64,000 nt of DNA from a virus. Position 1 is the stretch's first letter; the number at the start of each line of letters is the position of its first letter. The notes below the pieces were generated by a model, which worked only from the letters and a program-made list of their open reading frames with translations, was not told where the DNA came from and did not search any database. A program made the translations under genes and the position numbers. Location: positions 1-64,000 of IMG/VR virus record IMGVR_UViG_3300030202_002737; one strand, 5' to 3'. Shown here piece after piece: positions 25,189 through 34,208 of the stretch.

Positions 25189-27795
25189 ATGAAATACCAG
25201 ATACTAAATAACGAAAAAATACAATTTTTTAATACAATTGGACACCTAATGGGTGAAATATTTGTTTCTGGATCTGGAGATTTAGTTATATTACCAAAAT
25301 CTGGATCTAATAATGATATTATATTAGGAGATCAAAGTACTGCAGGTGATGTTGAAATTGGACTGCCGGCTGCAGAATCAACATTAAAATTGATGGGTGG
25401 TGGTAAAATATCTGCTAATGGCAATATATTAACGATTGGAGATTCTTCATTAGGCGATACTGTTATATTCGACGCAAGTCAATTCTCCGGATCTTTTTCT
25501 GGTTCATTCCAAGGAGACGGATCTGCATTAACTGGTATTAGTGGCGGTGGCGGAACAACAGTAGTTGCAAATCCAGGTGGATCACCAGGTACTGCTTTAA
25601 CTACTATTACAATTGCTGGAGCTGATTTTTCAGTAGGAGGCGGATCTGCAGCTGCAGGAACTGTATCTAGCTCTGCTCAAATAACTGCATTTGGATTCGT
25701 AACAAGTTCGGCAACTGCTTCATTTGTAACTAATTCACAAACTTCATCGATGACCGTTTTAAGTTCAAGCTTTGCAACAACAGCATCTCTTTTATTAGGA
25801 ACAGTAGTATCTGCGAGTTTCGCAGCTACAGCTTCATTTTTAATTGGAGGAGGAAGTACACCATCAGGAACAATATCTAGTTCGGCACAAATAACAGCCT
25901 TTGGATTTATTAGTAGCTCAGCAACAGCATCTTTTGTAACCAATTCACAAACAAGCTCATTTGTTGTGAACTCACAGACATCTTCATTTGTTGTAAACTC
26001 ACAAACATCATCGTTTTTAACAAATTCATCTACAGCTAGTTTTGACAACTTAACTATAACAAATTTGTCAGGTAGCGTAGTACCTGGTAATGGATCAACA
26101 TCATCAATTGCAGTAACAGTAGTCGATCCAGGAGGAGGTAATAAGTATTATCTAGATGGAACTATAACATCGTCTATAAGTCTAACTGCAGGAAATTCAT
26201 ATAAATTTGACCAATCAGACGCATCAAACGGAAGTGGAGGAAGCCATCCGCTAAGATTTTCAACCGACACCGGTGGATCATCTAATTATTCAACCGGAGT
26301 TACTATTGCAGGAAGTCCTGGATCTGCAGGAGCATATACGCAGATATCTGTAACTAATTCTACTCCTACTCTATATTACTATTGCACTAACCATGCAAAT
26401 ATGGGATTGGGAGGAACACTATCTATTATCACAGGGTCTGTAATACAAAATGGATTCTTAACAGTATCTGGTAGTGTAAATATTAGCGGATCATTAAATA
26501 TAGTAGCAGGAAACGTATTAGCAACTGGCACAGTATTAGGTTCAAATTTATCAGGAACCAATACAGGTGATCAAGATCTATCATCATATGCACAAACAGC
26601 AAATGTAGTAGCAAATAGTGCAACCGCTTCGTTTGTAGTAAACTCGCAGACATCATCGTTTGTAACCAATTCACAAACTTCATCATTTGTAACCAATTCA
26701 CAGACATCTTCGATGTCGGTATTGACATCAAGTTTTGCAGTTACTGCATCTCATGCTCTAAATATAATAACTATACCAGCTGGTACAGTATCTGGATCAA
26801 CCCAAATTAGTGCATTAGGATTTGTTACTAGTTCAGCAACTTCATCATTTGTAACCAATTCTCAGACGTCTTCATTTGTAACCAATTCACAAACTTCATC
26901 ATATGCAATTACAGGATCAAATACATTTAATGGAAATCAAGTAATATCAGGTAGTTTATATATATCAGGCTCCGGAACAATTACAGGTTCATTAAATGTA
27001 TTTGGAGGAATTAGACAAACATCAGGAGTAGGAGCAAATGTTGTTTTAATAGGTAATTCAGCTACTTTAGGAACAACTGCAAATGCAGAAGGCGCAGTTG
27101 CTATAGGAGATGGAGCTTTTGCTGATATGAAAGGTATTGGTATTGGCGAAGTTGCAAGAGCTGGATTAGATTCAATTACAATAGGAGCTGGTGCAGGAAG
27201 TGGTACTAGTACAGGTAGAGGTAGTATTGCAATAGGAATAAATGCTCAACCTACTGCTACTGCTATAAGTTCTATTACTTTAGTAGCTAATGATCAAAAT
27301 GAAGGCACAACAACAGTAACAGAACGTAGAACATTTGGGGTTTATCTAGAAAATTCAAATAATGACTCTCCCAATCTTAAATTTATAGTTGGACCTACAA
27401 GTCAATCATATTGGAATGGTGGAGGTAATTTTGGACTTAATAAAACAAATCCTAGATCCACTTTAGACGTAAATGGAAATACAATATTATCGGGTAGTTT
27501 ATATATATCAGGCTCCGGAACACAAGGAGTTACTATATTAGGTACAGTTTCTGCATCTTTATTTTCTGGAAGCTTTATAGGGAATGGATCTGGTTTAACA
27601 AATTTACCAAGCGCTGGCGGAGGAAGTATATTCCACGAAACTGGATCATATTTTGCAACTACTAACAATTTACAAATAACAGGATCATTAACAGTATCAA
27701 GCACCGCATCAGCTGCATTCTTTTCAGGGTCTGGTAAACATCTATCAATCCCAGATCAAACTAAAATATTTGTATGGTATCAAGGAATGACGTAA
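25189..27795 (+). CDS. Repeat-rich fibre protein with second cupredoxin-like domain
   Basis: An 868-residue protein. Glycine/serine fibre repeats (SGSFSGSFQGDGS) are followed by arrays of SSATASFVTNSQTSSF. Residues about 305-415 form a cupredoxin-like domain with H353 in SHPLRF and C399, H402, M405 in YYYCTNHANMG. Residues about 625-690 are YadA-head-like (GAVAIGDGAFADMKG, SITIGAGAGSG). The repeat style matches the 943-residue fibre, so the two probably share an ancestor. No Shine-Dalgarno sequence is visible before the ATG. Its stop overlaps the start of the next gene. Confidence 0.8.
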   Translation: MKYQILNNEKIQFFNTIGHLMGEIFVSGSGDLVILPKSGSNNDIILGDQSTAGDVEIGLPAAESTLKLMGGGKISANGNILTIGDSSLGDTVIFDASQFSGSFSGSFQGDGSALTGISGGGGTTVVANPGGSPGTALTTITIAGADFSVGGGSAAAGTVSSSAQITAFGFVTSSATASFVTNSQTSSMTVLSSSFATTASLLLGTVVSASFAATASFLIGGGSTPSGTISSSAQITAFGFISSSATASFVTNSQTSSFVVNSQTSSFVVNSQTSSFLTNSSTASFDNLTITNLSGSVVPGNGSTSSIAVTVVDPGGGNKYYLDGTITSSISLTAGNSYKFDQSDASNGSGGSHPLRFSTDTGGSSNYSTGVTIAGSPGSAGAYTQISVTNSTPTLYYYCTNHANMGLGGTLSIITGSVIQNGFLTVSGSVNISGSLNIVAGNVLATGTVLGSNLSGTNTGDQDLSSYAQTANVVANSATASFVVNSQTSSFVTNSQTSSFVTNSQTSSMSVLTSSFAVTASHALNIITIPAGTVSGSTQISALGFVTSSATSSFVTNSQTSSFVTNSQTSSYAITGSNTFNGNQVISGSLYISGSGTITGSLNVFGGIRQTSGVGANVVLIGNSATLGTTANAEGAVAIGDGAFADMKGIGIGEVARAGLDSITIGAGAGSGTSTGRGSIAIGINAQPTATAISSITLVANDQNEGTTTVTERRTFGVYLENSNNDSPNLKFIVGPTSQSYWNGGGNFGLNKTNPRSTLDVNGNTILSGSLYISGSGTQGVTILGTVSASLFSGSFIGNGSGLTNLPSAGGGSIFHETGSYFATTNNLQITGSLTVSSTASAAFFSGSGKHLSIPDQTKIFVWYQGMT
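25706..26043 (+). repeat. Tandem ASFVTNSQTSSF-type repeat array, first block
   Basis: Repeated 8-16-residue units (SATASFVTNSQTSSF, VVNSQTSSF) with variable third bases. Likely a coiled or beta-triangular fibre shaft; also a substrate for slippage or recombination. Confidence 0.7.
26611..26910 (+). repeat. Tandem ASFVTNSQTSSF-type repeat array, second block
   Basis: Same unit as at 25706-26043, with NSATASFVVNSQTSSF and VTNSQTSSF repeated. Separated from the first block by the cupredoxin-like domain. Confidence 0.7.
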
Positions 27796-28613
27796 TGGGA
27801 ATCAGTGCAAGAAAAGGCAATGGCGGATTAATAGGCTATGATGCTAGATCTAATGTAACTAGTTCTCTTGCTACAACTAGCTCTATAGGCATACTTTCAA
27901 ATAGAAAAATTAGATTAGAAAGATTAGGAGGAGATTTACAGCCGATCTTTCCAACTGAATTTTTATTTGAAGATACATTTGCAACTGGTGATTTGTCAAA
28001 ATGGACAAACTTAGAAGAATCAACAAGTAAAAGATGGATATGTGGACAAAACACAAAAGGCAACGATGGAGCTGTAAAAACAATACCATCAAGCTCAACT
28101 CATGCTGCATATGTTTCAAGTGACTCTAGTAATAACACATATGTAGCAAACACAGAATGTCATATGTATTTTGATTTTGATATACCAGCTGGAACTACAA
28201 GCTTGACTCTCACATTCGAATGGATGTGTTATGGAGAGAATGGTAGTGGAGTAAGTAGTTTTGATTTTGGTTACGTAGGATTTGCTGACACCACATTCAC
28301 ACCAGTTGCTGGTACTGGATATGGCCTCACTAATGGCTCAAATTATGAAAGACTAGTAGGCACTAACGTAGCAGCTAATACTAATAATGGAAAATTTAAT
28401 AGTGAAGACTCTAACTCTAGAGCCGGCACTAGTGCAGCAAGAAATGCATTTTATGGAGAAAGTATAACTATAGATGGAAGTGAAATAACTAATGGTAGCT
28501 TATGGACTGTAGGTACCACTCGAAGAATTATATTTAGTTTCGAAGCTGACAGTAGTGTTCAGTACCAACCAGCTTGGACTATTGCAAATGTAAGATTAAA
28601 GGCAAATTCATAA
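27795..28613 (+). CDS. Beta-rich lectin-like fibre protein
   Basis: A 272-residue protein using the ATG at 27795 (MGISARKGNGG), whose first base is the last base of the preceding stop; the in-frame ATG at 27774 lies inside the previous gene and is less likely. From about 45 on it reads like a jelly-roll or concanavalin-like domain: FEDTFATGDLSKWTNLEE at the N-edge, CHMYFDFDIPAGTTSLTLTFEWMCYG mid-way and a closing strand TRRIIFSFEADSS. A short Gly/Arg-rich N-terminus is shared in style with the next gene. It is probably a glycan-binding accessory of the tail fibres. Confidence 0.7.
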   Translation: MGISARKGNGGLIGYDARSNVTSSLATTSSIGILSNRKIRLERLGGDLQPIFPTEFLFEDTFATGDLSKWTNLEESTSKRWICGQNTKGNDGAVKTIPSSSTHAAYVSSDSSNNTYVANTECHMYFDFDIPAGTTSLTLTFEWMCYGENGSGVSSFDFGYVGFADTTFTPVAGTGYGLTNGSNYERLVGTNVAANTNNGKFNSEDSNSRAGTSAARNAFYGESITIDGSEITNGSLWTVGTTRRIIFSFEADSSVQYQPAWTIANVRLKANS

Positions 28614-29446
28614 TGGGGAGAAGAGGCAATAGCGGATATACAAATCCAGATTTTAGATTTGGCGGAATAGAGACAGGTTATAGTGGCTCACTTGGACTTA
28701 CACAACATTATCTTACACGAAAAGATGGAAATCTATCAGCAGGCCTTCAACCAGCGCCTGGATATTCGGTTTGGTCTAAATCAACATTTGGTGTAACAAA
28801 AGATGGATCTAACAATGTATCTCAATGGGATGATCAAAGTGGTAACGACAATCATTTTAAACAAGGAACATCTGGAGATTATCCACAATATGAAGCATCT
28901 AACCCAGTACTAAACAACTTACCAAGTATTAATGCAGCAAACGGCGACTCCATGGAAACAGATGATGATTCGAGTTTAGATGCTAGCGGAGGATTTTGTT
29001 TATATGTTGTAGCTAAAAGAAATTCATATCCGTCAACATTTTCATTCTTTGTCAGTAGAACAAACGGAACAACATGGAGCACTGGTTGGGGCATATATTA
29101 CTATGCCGGCGTATTGAGGTTCTTTATAGACTATTGGAATACGGCATCAAAACGAATAGAGCTAGATAGTCCTGGAACATCAGATGTAAATATATACAAA
29201 TTTCAATATGATGGATCTACAATAGCAGCAGCAATTATAGGAACAGATGCTGATTCTGATTCAAAATCACTTTCTACAACAGATCTAAACGCATCAGGAG
29301 AAGGAATAAGTTTAAATAGAGGTGGTTCAGATGCATATGATGGTGATTGGGACTATGGAGAAGTTCTTTGGTATCCGGCAACTTTAAGTGCAGCAGGCCA
29401 AGAGATAACAGAAAATTATTTAAAAGATAGATATAATATATCTTAG
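28613..29446 (+). CDS. LamG/concanavalin-like fibre protein
   Basis: A 277-residue protein from the TAATG-coupled ATG at 28613 (MGRRGNSGYTNP); an upstream in-frame ATG at 28574 would overlap the previous gene. The pattern VSQWDDQSGNDNHFKQ, then NNLPSINAANGDSM and LYVVAKR is typical of LamG-type domains. The end has YDGDWDYGEVLWYPATLSAAGQEITENYL, also usual there. LamG domains bind glycans or other surface ligands. It probably contributes to host recognition with the neighbouring fibre genes. Confidence 0.75.
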   Translation: MGRRGNSGYTNPDFRFGGIETGYSGSLGLTQHYLTRKDGNLSAGLQPAPGYSVWSKSTFGVTKDGSNNVSQWDDQSGNDNHFKQGTSGDYPQYEASNPVLNNLPSINAANGDSMETDDDSSLDASGGFCLYVVAKRNSYPSTFSFFVSRTNGTTWSTGWGIYYYAGVLRFFIDYWNTASKRIELDSPGTSDVNIYKFQYDGSTIAAAIIGTDADSDSKSLSTTDLNASGEGISLNRGGSDAYDGDWDYGEVLWYPATLSAAGQEITENYLKDRYNIS

Positions 29447-29458
29447 TAAAGGAATAAC

Positions 29459-30070
29459 ATGGGATATTTAAAAATAGGAAAATATTATGGAGCTAATCCA
29501 TCAGCACCAATATACCAATTTAAAGAAACACTCGATACTGATTATTTAGACATTTCTTGTGTTGAATATTGGTTTAAAATTGGAGAAGAAGCTGGAAAAG
29601 ATTATATATACCAACGTACGGGTTCAATGGGGTATATAACTAATAATGGAGGATTTGATGCGTTAACTGAATATGATAAGCCTTATGCAGCCCAAAACTT
29701 CTGTGTTGATAAAACAGATAGAGATAAATTATATACAGATTCTGAACAAGAGTCTTATTGGGCAACTTATATTGTAAATTCACAAACAGCTAGACAACAA
29801 CGTTGGAACAAGGTAAAATCTTATATATCCTATCGATTATCAAAAGATCAATCAAATGAAATTGCAAATGATACTATAATATTGAATGAGAAATATATTT
29901 ATTATGGTATAGAATCAAAAGCATTAGATAATATTGATGGTTTATTTGATTATGTAGAAGGAACAGCTGCATATAGCAGTACTGGATTTCCTTCGAAGTC
30001 ATATTATACAGTAGAATTAAAAAATCAAGTTATGAATTTGCTAACAGGAACATATAATACTGATAGCTAA
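29459..30070 (+). CDS. Unrecognised virion-region protein
   Basis: A 203-residue, Tyr-rich, mixed alpha/beta protein (MGYLKIGKYYGANPS). It has no signal peptide, membrane segment or known motif. A short purine run AAAGGA precedes the start. It lies inside the fibre block and is followed by small beta-rich genes, so a structural or fibre-attachment role is likely but not shown. Confidence 0.7.
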   Translation: MGYLKIGKYYGANPSAPIYQFKETLDTDYLDISCVEYWFKIGEEAGKDYIYQRTGSMGYITNNGGFDALTEYDKPYAAQNFCVDKTDRDKLYTDSEQESYWATYIVNSQTARQQRWNKVKSYISYRLSKDQSNEIANDTIILNEKYIYYGIESKALDNIDGLFDYVEGTAAYSSTGFPSKSYYTVELKNQVMNLLTGTYNTDS

Positions 30071-30090
30071 ATAAAAGAAATGGAGAAAAA

Positions 30091-30426
30091 ATGGAATATT
30101 TAATTACAGGATCGTATATAACATCAGCTTCAGCTGCAACATTAGTAACTGCAGGAGCATCAAAAAAATTATTACTTAAAACTATACATATAACTAATAT
30201 TACTAGTTCAAATGCACAAGTTACTTTAAAGTGGAAAGATACTAGTGCAAGTAATAAAGAATATTTCATAGCTAAAGACGTTGTTGTACCGCAAGCATCA
30301 TCATTTCAAGCCATTGATGGCACAATGGTATTAGACAATAATGATTTATTAACAGCACAATCTGATTTAAGCGGTAGTCTACAAGCTACGGTCTCATATA
30401 TGGAAATTGATAATTCTGAAGGATAA
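30091..30426 (+). CDS. Small beta-rich virion-type protein
   Basis: A 111-residue protein. Alternating beta strands (KLLLKTIHITNITSSNAQVTLKW, then AIDGTMVLDNNDLLTAQ and LQATVSYMEID) read like a single beta-sandwich of the kind found in small decoration or fibre-tip proteins. A GGAG run lies just before the start. It is Ala/Ser/Thr-rich and Cys-free. The function is inferred as structural from fold pattern and neighbours. Confidence 0.7.
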   Translation: MEYLITGSYITSASAATLVTAGASKKLLLKTIHITNITSSNAQVTLKWKDTSASNKEYFIAKDVVVPQASSFQAIDGTMVLDNNDLLTAQSDLSGSLQATVSYMEIDNSEG

Positions 30427-30438
30427 TATTTTCTATAT

Positions 30439-30447
30439 ATATTTATA
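30439..30447 (+). promoter_or_regulatory. Class A promoter-like box ATATTTATA
   Basis: Ends 14 bases before the ATG at 30462. The GGAGAAG between them is a good Shine-Dalgarno sequence. Candidate late promoter element. Confidence 0.5.
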
Positions 30448-30461
30448 ATAGGAGAAGATTT

Positions 30462-30722
30462 ATGAATTATTCAAATAGAACATATGCATATGCAAATACA
30501 TCGACAATTGGCAATGTAGATTTTACACAAGTTATGGAAAAGTCTGCAGATACTGTTAGAAAATCAATCGATAAAACACAATTTATTTTAAAATGGTATA
30601 CTGAAAAAGAGCCTACATTTATCACAAATAATAGCGTAACCTTAACTTGGCGCGGGTCTCATTCAGATAGTTCAACAAAATTAACTAGCTCATTTTGGAC
30701 TGACACTGGTTCAATGCCGTAA
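30462..30722 (+). CDS. Small protein of unknown function
   Basis: An 86-residue protein (MNYSNRTYAYANTSTIGNVDF). Its C-terminal half looks like two or three beta strands with FILKWYTEKEPTFI and VTLTWRGSH. It has its own class A box and a good Shine-Dalgarno sequence, and sits among small fibre-region genes. Probably a minor virion protein. Confidence 0.65.
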   Translation: MNYSNRTYAYANTSTIGNVDFTQVMEKSADTVRKSIDKTQFILKWYTEKEPTFITNNSVTLTWRGSHSDSSTKLTSSFWTDTGSMP

Positions 30723-30739
30723 TTTTACAAAAAATACTT

Positions 30740-30748
30740 ATATTTATT
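30740..30748 (+). promoter_or_regulatory. Class A promoter-like box ATATTTATT
   Basis: Ends 20 bases before the ATG at 30769. Candidate late promoter element. Confidence 0.5.
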
Positions 30749-30768
30749 AATAAAGAAAAGAAATAATA

Positions 30769-31248
30769 ATGGCAAATAAATTATCAAAAACCGGAATGTC
30801 TGACGGCAGTTTAATTACTGCAGCACAATTAACACAATCAATCGATGCATTAACTGCAGAGCATGCATATAATATATACATTTCGGGATCTACATTCCAT
30901 ACAGGATCATTTGACGTAAAAGGAACATCATCAGCTGATTATTTTTCTAGTACACAAGGAAATATAAGTCCATTAACATCATCATATTCAATATCATCTT
31001 CATATTCAATATCATCTTCACATGCAACGACTGCAGTAACATCAACAACATCAAGTCATGCATTATCCGGAACTGGTAGTTTTGCTGGTAATCTGTCAGG
31101 AACGTTAACTAGTAACTCAGGATATATAACATTGACCCATGTTTCAAAAAGTTTACATTATGATACTGACACAGCAGCTGGTTCCGGAGGAGTACCGTTA
31201 GGTGGATTATATAGATCAGGAAGTTTAATAAAAATTAGAATGTCATAG
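30769..31248 (+). CDS. Short repeat-type fibre protein
   Basis: A 159-residue protein. After a helical N-terminus (MSDGSLITAAQLTQSIDALT) it carries the same Ser/Gly fibre units as the large fibre genes: YISGSTFHTGSFDVKG, SYSISSSYSISSSHA and GTGSFAGNLSGTL. The C-terminus ends in a beta-like cap, GGLYRSGSLIKIRMS. It looks like a miniature version of the 16033 and 25189 proteins, with shaft repeats but no head or cupredoxin part. Probably a virion fibre or whisker. Confidence 0.7.
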   Translation: MANKLSKTGMSDGSLITAAQLTQSIDALTAEHAYNIYISGSTFHTGSFDVKGTSSADYFSSTQGNISPLTSSYSISSSYSISSSHATTAVTSTTSSHALSGTGSFAGNLSGTLTSNSGYITLTHVSKSLHYDTDTAAGSGGVPLGGLYRSGSLIKIRMS

Positions 31249-31275
31249 GATAATAAATTTTTTTTTATTATATTA
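31246..31275 (+). promoter_or_regulatory. Class B promoter-like pair TAGGAT-17-TATATTA
   Basis: TAGGAT at 31246-31251 overlaps the stop of the preceding gene; TATATTA is at 31269-31275 after exactly 17 bases. It ends 18 bases before the ATG at 31294. Confidence 0.6.
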
Positions 31276-31293
31276 AAAATAAAGGTTATAATT

Positions 31294-31578
31294 ATGGAAA
31301 CACAGAAATTAGAACAAGAACATTTAGAAAAAATAAACACATTCAGAGAACAATACACAGAATTAAATTCAAAAATAGGAGCAGTAGCTACTGATGAATT
31401 TATTGTATCTGAACAATTGAAAGAAATTGAAAAAGCAAAAGATGAATTTTTTGACGAATTAAAGAATTTAAAACAAAATGAAGAAGAATTCATTAACGAA
31501 CTACGAGAAAAATATGGTGATGGGCAAATTAATATACAAGATGGTACATTTACTTCAGTCCCAGTACCTGTTTCATAG
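31294..31578 (+). CDS. Small coiled-coil protein
   Basis: A 94-residue, Glu/Lys-rich protein forming two long helices with heptad spacing (EHLEKINTFREQYTELNSKIG, then EIEKAKDEFFDELKNLKQNEEEF), ending in a short beta-like tail DGTFTSVPVPVS. It is preceded by a class B pair, not a class A box, although the sheath gene follows. So it may be expressed earlier than its neighbours. Unknown function. Confidence 0.7.
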   Translation: METQKLEQEHLEKINTFREQYTELNSKIGAVATDEFIVSEQLKEIEKAKDEFFDELKNLKQNEEEFINELREKYGDGQINIQDGTFTSVPVPVS

Positions 31579-31587
31579 TTTAAAGAC

Positions 31588-31596
31588 ATATTTATA
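31588..31596 (+). promoter_or_regulatory. Class A promoter-like box ATATTTATA
   Basis: Ends 28 bases before the sheath ATG, with AGGAG between. Candidate late promoter for sheath. Confidence 0.6.
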
Positions 31597-31624
31597 AATA
31601 AATAAATTATATAGGAGTATTTTA

Positions 31625-34165
31625 ATGGCCGAGAGAATCGTATCGCCTGGTGTTTTTACCAAAGAAAAAGACCAATCATTTTTATCACAAGGAGTTAGGG
31701 AAATAGGACCTGCTATTGTTGGACCGACACTAAAAGGGCCGGCTTTACTGCCAACTGTTGTTAATCAAACAGAATTTGCTGCCAAATTCGGAGGATATAC
31801 AGAAGACTCATATCTACCTATTGCTGCAGACGAATATTTTAGAAATGCACAAGGTGGTGTTATGACTGTAACAAGATTACTTCATAAAGGTGGATATCGT
31901 TTAAAAAATGGTGTTTTATGTATTATCGCAAGTAGTGGATCAATTGAGTATGTAACGCATGTATTACACCCAGGCCAATCAGTAAGCTATACAGCCGCTA
32001 CTGCAGAAACAGATGACTTATTTGAGAAATCAAAATTAGTTTCTGGCGAATCAGGAAGTTTTAGATTATTAATATCTGGATCTTATGCAATTGACCCTTC
32101 AACGCCTGGATATTCAGGATATGATATTCCAGTTGACGGCACAGGTGCTGGCTATATTAGTATGTCAATACAAACTAATGATTATACAGATGCACTAGGT
32201 AACATAGTTCCTCCAATTGGAGATGTAATCGATGACAATTATAAAACAACATCTAAGCCAGTATATATACAATATGCAAATCCTAATGCATATGGTTTAA
32301 TAGCGCATAAAAATATGATTACTATGTCATTAGGAATCATACCAGATTATCAAAATTTAACAGATTATAGTGAAGCTTCAACCCCATGGATCACATCACA
32401 AAAAAGTAGTGGTGTAGTATCTAATTTAATGAAATTCCATACACTATCACATGGAACAGCTGAAAATTATGACGTTAAAGTTGCAATATCAAATATATTA
32501 TTAGGAACTGAAAATGGAGACCCAGACGGATATGCTTCATTTGCAGTAACTGTTAGAAAAGTCAATCAAGTACATATTCCAGATTCACCATTTATAAATG
32601 AAGATCGAGCAACGGTTGACACCGATATAGAACAAGTAATATTAGAATCATATTCAAATTGTAATTTAAATCCTAATTCGATAAATTATATAGCTAAAAA
32701 AATAGGTACACAATATAGGACAATTGATAATGCAGGTAAAATTACAGATCATGGCGATTATCCAAATAATTCTGAATATATAAGAGTAGAAGTACCTCAA
32801 AGTGTTGAAAAAGGAACTATTAATTCATCAAAAATACCATTTGGATATGCAAATTTAGTATCACCAGTTCAGCAATCAGGTTCGGCAGCAGAAGGAAAAA
32901 ATTTAGAAAAACCAATATATAAATCAAATCAATTAGATGCTTTATCCCAGTATAATCCAGCTTTCTTATATGGATTTGATTATACAGATGTACATAATTT
33001 AAATTATTTAGCTCCATTACCAAGTTCAGGATCAGCAGTTGGCTCAGGTTCAGCAGCATTCTACCTAGGAGACATGAAACAAGACTCAGGAGCAGATTTT
33101 GGTACAGGTGCTGGAGGCGGAACTTATTCTGGAAGTATTGGAGATTCATTGACAGGCGGAACGTTTGCAACAAATATTAAATTGTCAACTAGGCAATTTA
33201 TTGTTCCATTCCAAGGAGGATTTGATGGAGCAAGACCAAATCTTCAAAAATTATCTGGAGGCGATATAAAATCTACTAATACATTTGGATTTGATTGTAG
33301 TACAGCAGATACATCAGGTACCGCTGTTTATAAACAAGCATTTAATGCATTAAGCAATACAGACTTTTTTGATATTAACATGTTATTAACTCCTGGTATA
33401 TTACATTCACAACATCCTGGGGTAACATCGTTAGCTCGAAATATGGCATTAAGACGACAAGATACATTTTATGTAATGGATTCAAATAAATTAGATGAGA
33501 ATATATTAACTACAACTAATTTAGTTAAACAAGTTAATTCTAATTATACTGCAACATATTATCCATGGTTGAAACGATTTGATGGAAGTAATAAAGATAT
33601 TTTCTTACCACCATCAGTATTAGTAATTGGAGCATTAGCTAAAAATGACAGATTAAAAGCTCCATGGTATGCACCAGCCGGATTAAATAGAGGTGGTTTA
33701 GATACCGTAATAAAAGCATATGATAATTTATCACAAGCAGATAGAGATGAATTATATATTGCAAGAGTTAATCCAATCGCAACATTCCCTAATCAAGGAG
33801 TATGTGTTTGGGGTCAAAAAACATTGCAAGATAGACCAAGTGCATTAGATAGAGTAAATGTTAGAAGATTATTAATTACCGTTAAGAAATTTATATCATC
33901 TGCAACTAGATTTTTAGTATTTGAACAAAATACGGCAGCAACAAGAAATAGATTTTTAAGTATTGTTAATCCATATTTAGATAAAGTAAAACAAGAACAA
34001 GGGTTAACAGCATTTAGAGTTGTAATGGATGGAACAAATAATACTCCAGATATAATTGATCAGAATAAATTATATGGTCAGATATTTTTACAACCAACAA
34101 GAACTGCAGAATTTATTGTATTAGACTTTAATATTATGCCAACGGGAGCAGCATTCCCAGAATAA
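31625..34165 (+). CDS. Contractile tail sheath protein (gp18-like)
   Basis: The contractile sheath subunit, 846 residues (T4 gp18 is 659). The N-terminus RIVSPGVFTKEKDQSF is the conserved sheath start. Near 40-80 it reads PTLKGPALLPTVVNQTEFAAKFGGY. The C-terminal core from about 640 contains WYAPAGLNRGGL, RVNPIATFPNQGVCVWGQKTL and DRVNVRRLLITVKKFI, all typical of sheath domain IV. The extra length is mostly beta-rich insertion in the middle, probably surface-exposed. The tube gene follows. Confidence 0.95.
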   Translation: MAERIVSPGVFTKEKDQSFLSQGVREIGPAIVGPTLKGPALLPTVVNQTEFAAKFGGYTEDSYLPIAADEYFRNAQGGVMTVTRLLHKGGYRLKNGVLCIIASSGSIEYVTHVLHPGQSVSYTAATAETDDLFEKSKLVSGESGSFRLLISGSYAIDPSTPGYSGYDIPVDGTGAGYISMSIQTNDYTDALGNIVPPIGDVIDDNYKTTSKPVYIQYANPNAYGLIAHKNMITMSLGIIPDYQNLTDYSEASTPWITSQKSSGVVSNLMKFHTLSHGTAENYDVKVAISNILLGTENGDPDGYASFAVTVRKVNQVHIPDSPFINEDRATVDTDIEQVILESYSNCNLNPNSINYIAKKIGTQYRTIDNAGKITDHGDYPNNSEYIRVEVPQSVEKGTINSSKIPFGYANLVSPVQQSGSAAEGKNLEKPIYKSNQLDALSQYNPAFLYGFDYTDVHNLNYLAPLPSSGSAVGSGSAAFYLGDMKQDSGADFGTGAGGGTYSGSIGDSLTGGTFATNIKLSTRQFIVPFQGGFDGARPNLQKLSGGDIKSTNTFGFDCSTADTSGTAVYKQAFNALSNTDFFDINMLLTPGILHSQHPGVTSLARNMALRRQDTFYVMDSNKLDENILTTTNLVKQVNSNYTATYYPWLKRFDGSNKDIFLPPSVLVIGALAKNDRLKAPWYAPAGLNRGGLDTVIKAYDNLSQADRDELYIARVNPIATFPNQGVCVWGQKTLQDRPSALDRVNVRRLLITVKKFISSATRFLVFEQNTAATRNRFLSIVNPYLDKVKQEQGLTAFRVVMDGTNNTPDIIDQNKLYGQIFLQPTRTAEFIVLDFNIMPTGAAFPE

Positions 34166-34180
34166 AAATTAAAGTATACA

Positions 34181-34189
34181 ATATTTATA
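34181..34189 (+). promoter_or_regulatory. Class A promoter-like box ATATTTATA
   Basis: Between sheath and tube genes, ending 19 bases before the tube ATG. Candidate late promoter element. Confidence 0.6.
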
Positions 34190-34208
34190 TAAAAAGGAAT
34201 AAATAGAA

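Noticed and set aside
25706-26043. CRISPR-like regular repeats
   Set aside because: Units are in frame, encode a fibre repeat, vary at third positions and have no spacers.
25677-26048. Long minus-strand open frame with repeated VCEFTTNE units
   Set aside because: It is the reverse shadow of the ASFVTNSQTSSF repeats in the fibre gene; no start signal and no minus-strand genes elsewhere.
27774-27794. Upstream start for the lectin-like gene
   Set aside because: It would overlap the fibre gene; the TAATG-coupled ATG at 27795 matches the style of many other junctions.
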